In this document: positions 19,288-27,008 of the stretch, one piece after another
How positions within the stretch are numbered: position 1 is the stretch's first letter
How the letters are laid out: every line of letters begins with the position of its first letter
DNA from: Bacillus marasmi
Lineage (GTDB): Bacteria > Bacillota > Bacilli > Bacillales > Cytobacillaceae
Assembly: GCF_902168435.1 (NCBI RefSeq)
Contig: NZ_LR656171.1
Span: 165,790 to 229,789, forward strand
Length of the DNA: 64,000 nucleotides
Direction: 5' to 3'
The notes under the pieces: model-generated
Told to the model about the DNA's origin: nothing
Seen by the model: only the letters and a program-made list of their open reading frames with translations
Databases searched by the model: none
Position numbers and translations under genes: made by a program

Positions 19288-20226
19288 TTATTTTACAAGT
19301 GGCAAAATGTCCTCTACTGATTTTGCCGATTTGTTCAGTGCTGCTTTTTCTTCATATGTTAACGGAAGTTCAATGACGCTTTGTATTCCGTTTCCACCAA
19401 TAATTGTCGGTACACCTAAGCATATGTCGGTAAAACCATACTCCCCCTCTAAATAAGCAATGGTTGGTAGGATTCGTTTTTTATCTCGAATAATGGCTTC
19501 AGCCATCATAACAAGTGAGGCGGAGGGAGCATAGTAGGCACTGCCATTCCCTAGTAAAGAAACAATTTCTCCTCCACCCTTTCTAGTCCGCTCGACAATT
19601 GCATCCAAGCGTTCTTTCGAAATTAGCTTGTCAAGCGGTATTCCACCAGCATAGGAGTAACGGATTAATGGTACCATGTCATCCCCATGACCACCTAAAA
19701 CAAAACCAGATACATCTTCTACCGATATATCCAATTCATCCGCAACAAATGTATTAAATCTAGCTGTATCTAAAACTCCAGATTGCCCAATTACACGGTT
19801 TCGTGGAAAATTCGTTGCTTTATAACACGCATACGTCATTGCATCAACAGGATTACTTAATACGATAATAAAACTATTAGGCGCGTATTTAGCGATATTA
19901 AGAGAGATTGAGTGAATGATTTTTGCATTAGTAGAAATAAGATCGGCTCGACTCATCCCGGGCTTTCTTGGTAACCCAGCGGTAATGATGACAAGGTCGG
20001 CTCCATCAAGCTCTTCAAAATTGGATGTCCCTTTAATAGTAGCATTGAAACGCAAGACTGGACCCGCCTCAAGAAGGTCGAGTGCTTTGCCTTTTGTTGG
20101 ATTTTCCTGTGCTGGTATATCTAAAAGAACAATATCGCCAAGTTCCTTTTGGGCGAGCATTAATGCCGTCGTGGCACCTGTATGGCCAGCACCAATTACG
20201 GCGATTTTTGGACGTCTAAATCCCAT
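19288..20226 (-). CDS. mdh: Malate dehydrogenase, last gene of the BMC operon
   Basis: The 312 residues align closely along their length with Bacillus Mdh of the LDH-like type: NAD loop [36 protein letters not shown] with the substrate-binding arginine that specifies malate/oxaloacetate, [11 protein letters not shown] with the catalytic histidine, and [11 protein letters not shown]. It interconverts malate and oxaloacetate with NAD(H). In Bacillus the housekeeping mdh lies in the citZ-icd-mdh cluster, so this copy 48 bases after a shell protein gene is probably a second gene. A role in re-oxidising NADH made by the aldehyde dehydrogenase is inferred. No N-terminal encapsulation helix is visible. 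AGGAGGAGAAGC precedes the ATG. Confidence 0.9.
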   Translation of the reverse strand: MGFRRPKIAVIGAGHTGATTALMLAQKELGDIVLLDIPAQENPTKGKALDLLEAGPVLRFNATIKGTSNFEELDGADLVIITAGLPRKPGMSRADLISTNAKIIHSISLNIAKYAPNSFIIVLSNPVDAMTYACYKATNFPRNRVIGQSGVLDTARFNTFVADELDISVEDVSGFVLGGHGDDMVPLIRYSYAGGIPLDKLISKERLDAIVERTRKGGGEIVSLLGNGSAYYAPSASLVMMAEAIIRDKKRILPTIAYLEGEYGFTDICLGVPTIIGGNGIQSVIELPLTYEEKAALNKSAKSVEDILPLVK

Positions 20227-20274
20227 GCTTCTCCTCCTTTCACCTTTTAATGAGATAAGTATTTCAAAAGTCTA

Positions 20275-20550
20275 TTATTTCGTCTTGTTCATTATTCCGT
20301 AAATTTCGCTATCCACTCTTGGTATGACATGTGCTGATCGCAGGCCTCCAACTCTATATGCAGCCTCTTTGCCCGCTTCAACAGCCGCTTGTACGGCACC
20401 AACATCTCCTTCTACCAATACGGATACAAGCGCCCCGTCGATTTTTTCCTGATTTACGATTCTCACATTTGCTGCTTTTAGCATTGCATCCGCTGCTTCA
20501 ATCGATGCTACTAAGCCAAATGTTTCAATCATCCCGATTGCTTTCGCCAT
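20275..20550 (-). CDS. BMC-H shell protein (fourth hexamer)
   Basis: A single BMC domain over 91 residues: [41 protein letters not shown] and HVIPRVDSEI. The pore loop reads NQEKIDGALV, so the small glycine-rich pore of the other major shell proteins is replaced by a loop with an acidic residue. This suggests different permeability. It starts 26 bases before the end of the BMC-P gene and is followed by mdh. It should form cyclic hexamers that tile shell facets. Confidence 0.92.
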   Translation of the reverse strand: MAKAIGMIETFGLVASIEAADAMLKAANVRIVNQEKIDGALVSVLVEGDVGAVQAAVEAGKEAAYRVGGLRSAHVIPRVDSEIYGIMNKTK

Positions 20551-20833
20551 TTACGACACCTTCTCTTTTACGAATTTCTGTAGAATCGACAATTCCGATA
20601 ACAGCAGCATCAAGAGGTGAAATACAGTCAGGCATAATTGCCCGTGCTGAACTGCCTTCTGTATAAATGATTTGATCCCCCATGCCAGCCCCAATGCGAT
20701 CTGCCGCTATGATTGGCGAATGAATAAAGGATCCATCAGGGTGAATCGGCTGCACGACCAATAATTTCAACCCAGTCATACCTTCCTCTTTCCTTGTTGC
20801 CCAAACATTGCCAATGATTATCCCTAATTTCAT
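20525..20833 (-). CDS. BMC-P shell vertex protein (EutN/CcmL family)
   Basis: The 102 residues begin MKLGIIIGNVWATRKEEGMTGLKLL and include GAGMGDQIIYTEGSSARAIM and DAAVIGIVD, all diagnostic of the EutN/CcmL pentamer fold. Pentamers cap the vertices of the icosahedral shell. This is the only pentamer gene in the operon. The C-terminus carries a short hydrophilic tail after residue 87, which overlaps the start of the next gene. AGGTGGGTG precedes the ATG. Confidence 0.93.
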   Translation of the reverse strand: MKLGIIIGNVWATRKEEGMTGLKLLVVQPIHPDGSFIHSPIIAADRIGAGMGDQIIYTEGSSARAIMPDCISPLDAAVIGIVDSTEIRKREGVVNGESNRDD

Positions 20834-20845
20834 CGTTCACCCACC

Positions 20846-21709
20846 TTACGCTTCGATTATTTCAATCTTTATACCTGAATTGCGAGCTGTTTCTCTTGCC
20901 AACGGGGTAACAATGGTAGATTTTTGAATAGCAATGGCTTTTCCTGAATGTTTTTGAACGTCATGTTCTGACAGTACCTTCCCTCCAAAAACAGGAAGCT
21001 TCTTATTATCATTAACCGATTCGATGATTGGGGAATGGATTGGATTTTGCTTATGCATCCTATTAACTATTAATCTGCCAAGCTGTCCGGTTTGTATCCA
21101 GCCAGCATTTGCTTCATCTGTGTCGATATGCATTTCGGTAATATAGGAGGATGAAACCCGAACGAGAACTCGCTCAAAAGTAATTGGTCGAATCGTATCC
21201 ACTCCGACTGAAACGTAATCTCCATCACTCACTCCGAATGCTTTCGCATCAGAAGGATTTGTATGAATATGCGGTTGTGCAATAATCAAACCCTCCTGTA
21301 AATATAGACTTCCTTTTGTTCCGATTATCGTGACTGGGCTAGACCCAACGAGATTTCCAGACTGCCGAATTGGAGGATTACAACCAAGCTTTATCGCATC
21401 TGTCAAACTCACTTCCACTTGTGTTTGTCCCCTTGCTGGACCGAGAATTCGAACTCGTTCAATCGCCCCCCTCGGGCCCGCAATGGTAACAGTTTCCTCA
21501 GCAGCAAACTGATTGGGTTGAGATAGATATTTTTTTACCGTTAATTGATAATTTTCTCCAAACAGTTGGGACACATGTTGCTCTGAAAGATGGACATGAC
21601 GGGCTGATACTGCAATCGGAACTTCATTTACTCGCATGCCTGCATTATTTTTTTCCTTAACCTGCTGAACAACCTGTTCAATAATCGTTTGTAGAAAAGG
21701 GTGATCCAA
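20846..21709 (-). CDS. pduL: PduL-type phosphotransacylase with C-terminal extension
   Basis: The central ~190 residues are the PduL fold: SARHVHLSEQHV, AIERVRILGPARGQTQVEVS, QPHIHTNPSDAKAFGV and EMHIDTDEANA, with histidines of the metal site intact. It converts acyl-CoA plus Pi to acyl-phosphate and CoA, recycling CoA within the compartment. The N-terminal LQTIIEQVVQQVKEK is an amphipathic helix of encapsulation-peptide type. At 287 residues it is about 70 longer than usual. The extra C-terminal part (KVLSEHDVQKHSGKAIAI, TIVTPLARETARNSGI) looks like a small folded domain. It lies between BMC-H and BMC-P genes. Confidence 0.9.
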   Translation of the reverse strand: MDHPFLQTIIEQVVQQVKEKNNAGMRVNEVPIAVSARHVHLSEQHVSQLFGENYQLTVKKYLSQPNQFAAEETVTIAGPRGAIERVRILGPARGQTQVEVSLTDAIKLGCNPPIRQSGNLVGSSPVTIIGTKGSLYLQEGLIIAQPHIHTNPSDAKAFGVSDGDYVSVGVDTIRPITFERVLVRVSSSYITEMHIDTDEANAGWIQTGQLGRLIVNRMHKQNPIHSPIIESVNDNKKLPVFGGKVLSEHDVQKHSGKAIAIQKSTIVTPLARETARNSGIKIEIIEA

Positions 21710-21755
21710 TTGTTCCTCACCTCACTTTAAACGTAATTAGGAAAAATAATTGACT

Positions 21756-22082
21756 CTATTTCACATCTGGAATATGTGGTACTGATTGTTGTTGTGCTTC
21801 TTGAATTTGCGGTAGGATAGCTTCAAGCTCATTATGCGGGCGTGGAATCACATGAACACTTAGGATTTCTCCAACCCGAGCTGCTGCAGATGCCCCAGCA
21901 TCGGTTGCAGCTTTTACTGCACCAACATCCCCCCGCACTAAAACCGTCACGATTCCCCCACCGACATGTACTTTCCCAACTAAGTGCACACTCGCAGCTT
22001 TAACCATTGCGTCCGCAGCTTCAATCGAAGCTACCAAACCTTTTGTTTCAATCATTCCAAGTGCCGTCATCTCTCTAGCCAT
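21756..22082 (-). CDS. BMC-H shell protein (third hexamer)
   Basis: About 108 residues from the ATG at 22082. AGGAGG lies 9 bases upstream and overlaps the alternative ATG at 22100. It has the classic BMC pattern [20 protein letters not shown], pore loop [15 protein letters not shown] and [15 protein letters not shown], with an extra C-terminal tail of about 20 residues. It is very close to the first hexamer (24094-24384), including the GGG pore, so these two are probably the bulk facet proteins. It follows the aldehyde dehydrogenase by about 70 bases. Confidence 0.93.
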   Translation of the reverse strand: MAREMTALGMIETKGLVASIEAADAMVKAASVHLVGKVHVGGGIVTVLVRGDVGAVKAATDAGASAAARVGEILSVHVIPRPHNELEAILPQIQEAQQQSVPHIPDVK

Positions 22083-22155
22083 ATTCCAATTCCTCCTCAT
22101 TAATATCTTTATTTTCCGAATGATTGTTATCCTTCATAACAAGGAACAAGGATCG

Positions 22156-23679
22156 TTACCCTTTATTGATTTGTTTTAAAATTTGCTCGACGATTTGAGC
22201 AACATCAGCAACATCATACTGACTGTTAGAGCCAACTTTTCGTAAAACATCCTCAGCTACTTGATTTGCCTCTGGAGAATATCTAACTTGCGCTTCTTTT
22301 GCTCCACCCCTTGGGATTGTGACCTCTTTAATCCCATAAGCCATTCTTTTAATATTGATTAAATGGCGCGCCGACAGATTATCAGATGTGATATTTCCAC
22401 CAAAAGAACCACAGCCTAGTGTGAACGAAGGATCGAAGCTAGTCGTTCCTCCAACTGCACCCATTGTCGAGAGAGTGTTGACTAGAATTCTAGACACAGG
22501 AAGGTCTAAAGAAAATTCTCTGGCCACTTCGTCATTTTCTGTGTGAATTGAAAGACTATGACCTCTCCCACCTAAATCAAGCAATCGTCCGCAAATTTCC
22601 TTGGCATGTGTTGTGTTTCTGGCCTGATACAAAGCAAAAATTGGCGAGAGCTTTTCCAACGAGAAAGGGACGTGCTTGCCGATTTCAGTTTCTTCTGCCA
22701 CAAATAATCGAACACTCTCGTCAATTGTGATTCCAGCAAGCGCTGCAATTTTAGCAGGACTTTTTCCAACAATTTCAGGATTTACCTTTCCTGGGCTTGT
22801 AGAAATCACTTTTTCCATGCGTTTCTTTTCCTCTTGATTTAAGAAGTAAGCCCCGTTTTGCTTTAATTCACGAATTACAATGGAAGCAATTTCTTCATCT
22901 ACAACAATTGCCTGTTCAGTTGCACAGATCGTACCGTAATCAAATGTTTTACTGTCAACAATCTTTGCAACGGCTTGTGCTAGTTTTGCTGTTTTCTCAA
23001 TATAAACCGGAACATTCCCTGGACCGACCCCGTATGCAGGTTTTCCAGAACTATAAGCCGCTTTAACAAGCCCGCCCCCACCTGTTGCAAGAATTAAATT
23101 GACGTCCTTATCCTTCATGAGCGCTTGAGTTGCTTCCATAGACGCATGGGAGAGCCAACCAATTAACCCTTCCGGTGCACCTGCTTCAAGTGCGGCCTGC
23201 TCACAAACTTTTAACGCCTCAATCGTACAATTCACCGCATATGGATGTGGACTAACAACAATTACATTACGTGTTTTCAGCGAAATTAATGTTTTGAAAA
23301 AAGCCGTCGAAGTTGGATTCGTCGTTGGAATAATCGCTGCGATAACTCCGAACGGTACAGCAATTTCCAGCATCCGATTGGCTCGGTCCTCATGAATAAC
23401 GCCTACCGTTTTTTCATTTTTAATGGATTCATAGACTGCCTTAGAGCCGACTTCGTTTTTCATTGTTTTATGTTCAACAACACCCATGCCTGTTTCTTGA
23501 ACAGCGAGAGCTGCTAGCCGGTATGATTGTGCATAGGCGGCTTCTGCAACCGCTTTAACAATCCTATCAACCTGCTCCTGTGAATATGACATATATTGAA
23601 GCTGGGCCTGTTTCGCCTTGCGAACAGCCTCACGCATTTCCTGTAGGGCAACTAAGTCTTGATCGACAATAGTAACCAT
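22156..23679 (-). CDS. BMC CoA-acylating aldehyde dehydrogenase (EutE/PduP family)
   Basis: The 507 residues show the acylating ALDH plan: IIPTTNPTSTAFFKTLI, ATGGGGLVKAAYSSGKPAYGVGPGNVP, catalytic cysteine in FDYGTICATEQ, and CGSFGGNITSDNL. It oxidises an aldehyde with NAD+ and CoA to acyl-CoA. The C-terminal end (DVADVAQIVEQILKQINKG) is an amphipathic helix after a flexible linker, the form of an encapsulation peptide, placed here at the C-terminus rather than the N-terminus as in PduP. Chain-length preference (acetaldehyde or propionaldehyde) cannot be read. AGGTGG precedes the ATG. Shell genes lie on both sides. Confidence 0.93.
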   Translation of the reverse strand: MVTIVDQDLVALQEMREAVRKAKQAQLQYMSYSQEQVDRIVKAVAEAAYAQSYRLAALAVQETGMGVVEHKTMKNEVGSKAVYESIKNEKTVGVIHEDRANRMLEIAVPFGVIAAIIPTTNPTSTAFFKTLISLKTRNVIVVSPHPYAVNCTIEALKVCEQAALEAGAPEGLIGWLSHASMEATQALMKDKDVNLILATGGGGLVKAAYSSGKPAYGVGPGNVPVYIEKTAKLAQAVAKIVDSKTFDYGTICATEQAIVVDEEIASIVIRELKQNGAYFLNQEEKKRMEKVISTSPGKVNPEIVGKSPAKIAALAGITIDESVRLFVAEETEIGKHVPFSLEKLSPIFALYQARNTTHAKEICGRLLDLGGRGHSLSIHTENDEVAREFSLDLPVSRILVNTLSTMGAVGGTTSFDPSFTLGCGSFGGNITSDNLSARHLINIKRMAYGIKEVTIPRGGAKEAQVRYSPEANQVAEDVLRKVGSNSQYDVADVAQIVEQILKQINKG

Positions 23680-23714
23680 CCTAGCACCACCTTAGTAAAG
23701 AGCTGAAAATATGT

Positions 23715-24011
23715 TTATAAGGAAACCCATCGGGTATTTTTCTCTTTTTGATAAAATAAATCAGTATCCTCGTTAGGATTTGCCAGCAAACCTGCAGTAT
23801 ATAGTGCACCCTCTGCTCTGGCGATTTCTTTTCCAACATCAATCGCCATTCTTACTGAGCTCAAACTTCCGCCTATAAGCAGGGTGACAAGCGCAACATC
23901 TCTTGTCTCATGTTTGATGATGAAGACTTCAGCCTCCTTCAACATGGCATCAGCTGCCTTAATCGAAATTGCAACACCATTCGTTTCAATTAAGCCAATC
24001 GCATCATACAC
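23715..24011 (-). CDS. Divergent BMC-H shell protein (second hexamer)
   Basis: A single BMC domain of 98 residues with AIGLIETNGVAISIKAADAML at the start, but much altered later: the pore segment reads KHETRDVALVTLLIGG, without the glycine triplet, and the usual HVIPRPH motif is replaced by TAGLLANPNEDTDLF with a basic-aromatic tail. It may form hexamers with a charged pore or a specialised facet. It lies between the first hexamer and the aldehyde dehydrogenase, behind an intercistronic hairpin. GAGGGA is 10 bases before the ATG. Confidence 0.88.
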   Translation of the reverse strand: MYDAIGLIETNGVAISIKAADAMLKEAEVFIIKHETRDVALVTLLIGGSLSSVRMAIDVGKEIARAEGALYTAGLLANPNEDTDLFYQKEKNTRWVSL

Positions 24012-24033
24012 TTTCTGTCCCTCATCTCAATAT

Positions 24034-24085
24034 GGGCGAGATGAAGGTTTACAATCTAGTTCTCAACCTTCATCAAGCTTCGCCC
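24034..24085 (-). other. Intercistronic hairpin between two BMC-H genes
   Basis: GGGCGAG-ATGAAGGTT and AACCTTCATC-aag-CTTCGCCC pair over about 16 positions with a 3-base bulge and a 15-base loop. No T run follows in the direction of transcription, so it should not terminate. It may act as a 3' stabiliser for the upstream shell mRNA or as a processing site that sets shell stoichiometry. Confidence 0.6.
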
Positions 24086-24093
24086 AAACAATC

Positions 24094-24384
24094 TTATTTT
24101 TCTAAACTTGGTAAAATAATATCTAACTCATTATGCGGACGAGGGATCACATGATTTGATAATAACTGGCCAACACGTTCCGCTGCTGAGGTCCCTGATT
24201 CCACTGCTGCCTTCACAGCACCTACATCACCTGTGACTAAAACCGTGACAATCCCGCCTCCAACATGCACCTTGCCAATTAAATTAACATTTGCCGCCTT
24301 TACCATCGCATCTGATGCTTCAAGCGCAGCCACAAGCCCCTTTGTTTCAATCATTCCTAAAGCACCATCTATGACTCTAGTCAT
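24094..24384 (-). CDS. BMC-H shell protein (first hexamer)
   Basis: The 96 residues carry a canonical BMC domain: [20 protein letters not shown], pore loop [36 protein letters not shown] and [15 protein letters not shown]. The sequence is nearly that of the third hexamer. AGGAGG lies 9 bases before the ATG. It is the first shell gene in the operon and, with the hairpin behind it, the likeliest most abundant component. Confidence 0.93.
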   Translation of the reverse strand: MTRVIDGALGMIETKGLVAALEASDAMVKAANVNLIGKVHVGGGIVTVLVTGDVGAVKAAVESGTSAAERVGQLLSNHVIPRPHNELDIILPSLEK

Positions 24385-24417
24385 CTATACTACCTCCTCA
24401 TAAACTGTTAACTTCGA

Positions 24418-24759
24418 TTAATAATGAGTGGAATAGAACTTGACCTGTTGTTCTCTTTGTATACTACTCTCCGAAGATTTCTTTCGAATCTTGGATGCGA
24501 CAACCTCCCACTGCTGTAATTCCTCTTGATTGAGTGATTGAGTAATAAAGTGCCGGTTCACTGAATGCCCCTTGTTCGTATCACCCATTTTCTGGGAAAT
24601 AATCCCCCACTCCCTAATCTCCTCATCCGAAAGTGCCCGCTGTTGAACTTTGTCAGTCCACTTTTGTTGATGATGTTGCTTCTCGGGAGTATAATCTGAA
24701 TGCTCCTCAAGCTTTTGTAGCACTAATTTCGTAATTTCTTCAATCATCATTGCATTCAT
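24418..24759 (-). CDS. Small BMC-associated protein with encapsulation-type helix and two W-motif repeats
   Basis: I do not recognise this family. From the ATG at 24759 (5 bases after the HAD stop) it has about 113 residues. An ATG at 24780 is also open. The N-terminus MIEEITKLVLQKLEE is an amphipathic helix like BMC encapsulation peptides and like the N-terminus of PduL in this operon. Two similar segments follow, RALSDEEIREWGIISQKMG and SLNQEELQQWEVVASKIR (pattern L-S/N-x-E-E-I/L-x-x-W-x5-K), separated by about 19 residues. The rest is polar. The make-up suggests a cargo adaptor or scaffold that links enzymes to the shell, not an enzyme. It is the last gene before the shell block. Confidence 0.65.
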   Translation of the reverse strand: MNAMMIEEITKLVLQKLEEHSDYTPEKQHHQQKWTDKVQQRALSDEEIREWGIISQKMGDTNKGHSVNRHFITQSLNQEELQQWEVVASKIRKKSSESSIQREQQVKFYSTHY

Positions 24760-24763
24760 ATTT

Positions 24764-25528
24764 TCAGTTTTCCCCCCCATTCATCAAATCTAGGTAATCC
24801 CGAATAATATAATCAGCATTCCGCAAATAATCCGTATCGACTTGTTTGTTAGGGACAATGCCTACTTTTAAGTTCATCCCAGCATTTACACCTAGAAGCA
24901 TATCGGCATTTGTATCTCCAATTATCATCATTTCTTCAGGTGCTAACTCGTAGCGTTCACTCGCTAAATAGACTAGATCAGGGAACGGTTTTCCATTTTG
25001 AACTTGGTCGCTGCCGATAATAAAATCAAAATATTCAGATATATTGACGTAGTCTAATTGCTTTACTGCATTTCTCGTATCATCAGCCGTCAAAACGCCC
25101 ATTCTCACACCATTTTGTTTTAATTTTTCTAATAACAACCTTACATTTGGCAGCAACCTGAGATTGACTGATTGGGTTAGTCTATCGTTTGCATAATCCA
25201 TACTTTTTTTTGCATTTACAACCGCTAGGTCCCATGGAACACCATGCTCGTATAATTTGAGGGCAACGATGATTTGTGATTCATAAATACTACCAATCGC
25301 CAGAGGTCCCGTCGGATCGACCTCCATGTCCTCTACTCCCACCCCAAAGGCTAGCTTTATTTCATTAAGATTTACTCGATAGGATGGTAAATGCTCACCC
25401 AAATATTGATAAATATCCATCAACCAAGGAATCCATAGTGAAGGTAAATCTAGTAATGTCCCATCTTTATCAAAAATAACAGTTTTGATTTCTTTTCCAT
25501 ATAATTCCAATCCCGCTATCTCCTTATC
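24764..25528 (-). CDS. HAD-superfamily phosphatase of the BMC operon
   Basis: About 254 residues from the ATG at 25528, which overlaps the permease stop (ATGGATAA). The frame is open further upstream to an ATG at 25621 inside the permease gene. The HAD motifs are complete: IFDKDGTLL (nucleophile and acid Asp), VLTADDT (motif II), NGKPFPDLV (motif III Lys) and MIIGDTNADMLLG (motif IV), with an alpha-helical C1 cap as in phosphoglycolate phosphatases. The substrate is unknown. Within this operon it may remove a phosphorylated dead-end product of the kinase step. It ends 5 bases before the small repeat protein gene. Confidence 0.85.
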   Translation of the reverse strand, partial: DKEIAGLELYGKEIKTVIFDKDGTLLDLPSLWIPWLMDIYQYLGEHLPSYRVNLNEIKLAFGVGVEDMEVDPTGPLAIGSIYESQIIVALKLYEHGVPWDLAVVNAKKSMDYANDRLTQSVNLRLLPNVRLLLEKLKQNGVRMGVLTADDTRNAVKQLDYVNISEYFDFIIGSDQVQNGKPFPDLVYLASERYELAPEEMMIIGDTNADMLLGVNAGMNLKVGIVPNKQVDTDYLRNADYIIRDYLDLMNGGEN

Positions 25529-26906
25529 CATTAATGCCCGCTGTTTCCTCGATTTCAATTTGTTTTTGCGAGAATCGTTCTTCTGGAGCATCAGTGTTAA
25601 TATTGTGTCTTGCCCAGACAAAATAGTAGACTACTGCTGCGCCAAACGTTGCCAAACAGATAAAGAAGAAGGTTATGTTTGCAAAGAAGCTAGCAAATAA
25701 TGCGACGACAGCAAGAATGAGTGAAACAATTGGGGCCACAGGGTACAATGGTGTTTTATAAGGTCTTGCAAGATTTGGTTCCTTTTTGCGTAAAATTAAA
25801 ACAGAAAGGTTCATCGTAATATAAGAAACTAAAGCTCCAAAAGTAGAAATTAGAATTAAGTCATCCGGATTAAATAGGTTGACTAACACAAACCCGATGA
25901 CTCCAGGGATAATGATCGCAGCAACTGGTGTTTTACGAGTTTTGTGTAACTTTGATAGAAAACTAGGTAAATATCCTGCTCTTGATAAAGCAAATACTTG
26001 ACGAGAATAGGCTAAAATAACCCCGGAGAAGCTGGCAATTAATCCTACAAGTCCAATAGTTGCTAATACTTGGGCAAGCCAATAAGTTTCGCCAAACACG
26101 GCTGCTACCGCCATAGGAAGTGGATCAGATGCTGTGCTCATCATTTCAATTCCACCTAGACCAATCGCAACGGTTGTCGTTAATACCGAAATAATAACCA
26201 AAGTAGTAATCCCTGATAGTATTCCTTTTGGCATATCCTTTTTGGGATCACGACATTCCTCTGATAACATCGGTAGCATTTCAATCGCTAAGAACAGCCA
26301 CATGGCAAATGGTAACGATGCCCATATCCCAGTGAATCCACCAGGAATTAATGAAGTCTCACCATCCCCAAATAATCTGCTTGTATCCACTTGCGGCAGT
26401 CCAACAAAATACATTAGCACCAATAATCCTAAAGCAATGACAACTAATACCGTTTCAAGCGTTGCATATTCTTTTACCCCAATGATATGAATCACCATGA
26501 AGAAAATGTACATAAACGCTGCAGCTAAAACTGGACTAATTGATGGAAATAAAAAGTTAATATAAGCGCCAATCCCAATAACGACGACTGGAGCGGCAAT
26601 CATATACTGTAAAATAACCCCTATTCCGGTAATAAACCCGACAAATGGTCCCATAGCCCGTCTCGCAAAAGAATACGGACCTCCTGCATAAGGCAAAGCA
26701 GTCGATAATTCCGAAATTCCAAATGTCATGAATGTGTACATAATCGCCATGAAACCAACAGCAATCAACATCCCGACATATCCAGATTCAGCTAATCCAA
26801 AGTTCCAACCGAAATAGTTACCTGAGATTACAATCCCGACCCCAATCGCCCAAAGATGTAGTGGTGTTAATGCCTTTTTTAATTCTTGGTTTTGATTGTC
26901 CTTCAT
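25524..26906 (-). CDS. APC-family permease, ethanolamine (EAT)-type
   Basis: About 460 residues with 12 hydrophobic segments. The first helix reads WAIGVGIVISGNYFGWNFGL, the variant found in the ethanolamine transporter (EAT) branch of the amino acid-polyamine-organocation superfamily. PYAGGPYSFARRAMGP and a long hydrophilic C-terminus follow. The ATG at 26906 has GGAGG 6 bases upstream. It probably imports the amino alcohol processed by the compartment. It is the third gene of the operon, and its last codons overlap the HAD start. Confidence 0.85.
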   Translation of the reverse strand: MKDNQNQELKKALTPLHLWAIGVGIVISGNYFGWNFGLAESGYVGMLIAVGFMAIMYTFMTFGISELSTALPYAGGPYSFARRAMGPFVGFITGIGVILQYMIAAPVVVIGIGAYINFLFPSISPVLAAAFMYIFFMVIHIIGVKEYATLETVLVVIALGLLVLMYFVGLPQVDTSRLFGDGETSLIPGGFTGIWASLPFAMWLFLAIEMLPMLSEECRDPKKDMPKGILSGITTLVIISVLTTTVAIGLGGIEMMSTASDPLPMAVAAVFGETYWLAQVLATIGLVGLIASFSGVILAYSRQVFALSRAGYLPSFLSKLHKTRKTPVAAIIIPGVIGFVLVNLFNPDDLILISTFGALVSYITMNLSVLILRKKEPNLARPYKTPLYPVAPIVSLILAVVALFASFFANITFFFICLATFGAAVVYYFVWARHNINTDAPEERFSQKQIEIEETAGING

Positions 26907-27008
26907 ACACATCCTCCTTAAGTTTCAGTAATACAAATATTGTAGATTTGTATTGATTACTTTTGCTATTGGACTTAGGATCGACTGACTTCGCACGAAT
27001 GGTATCGC

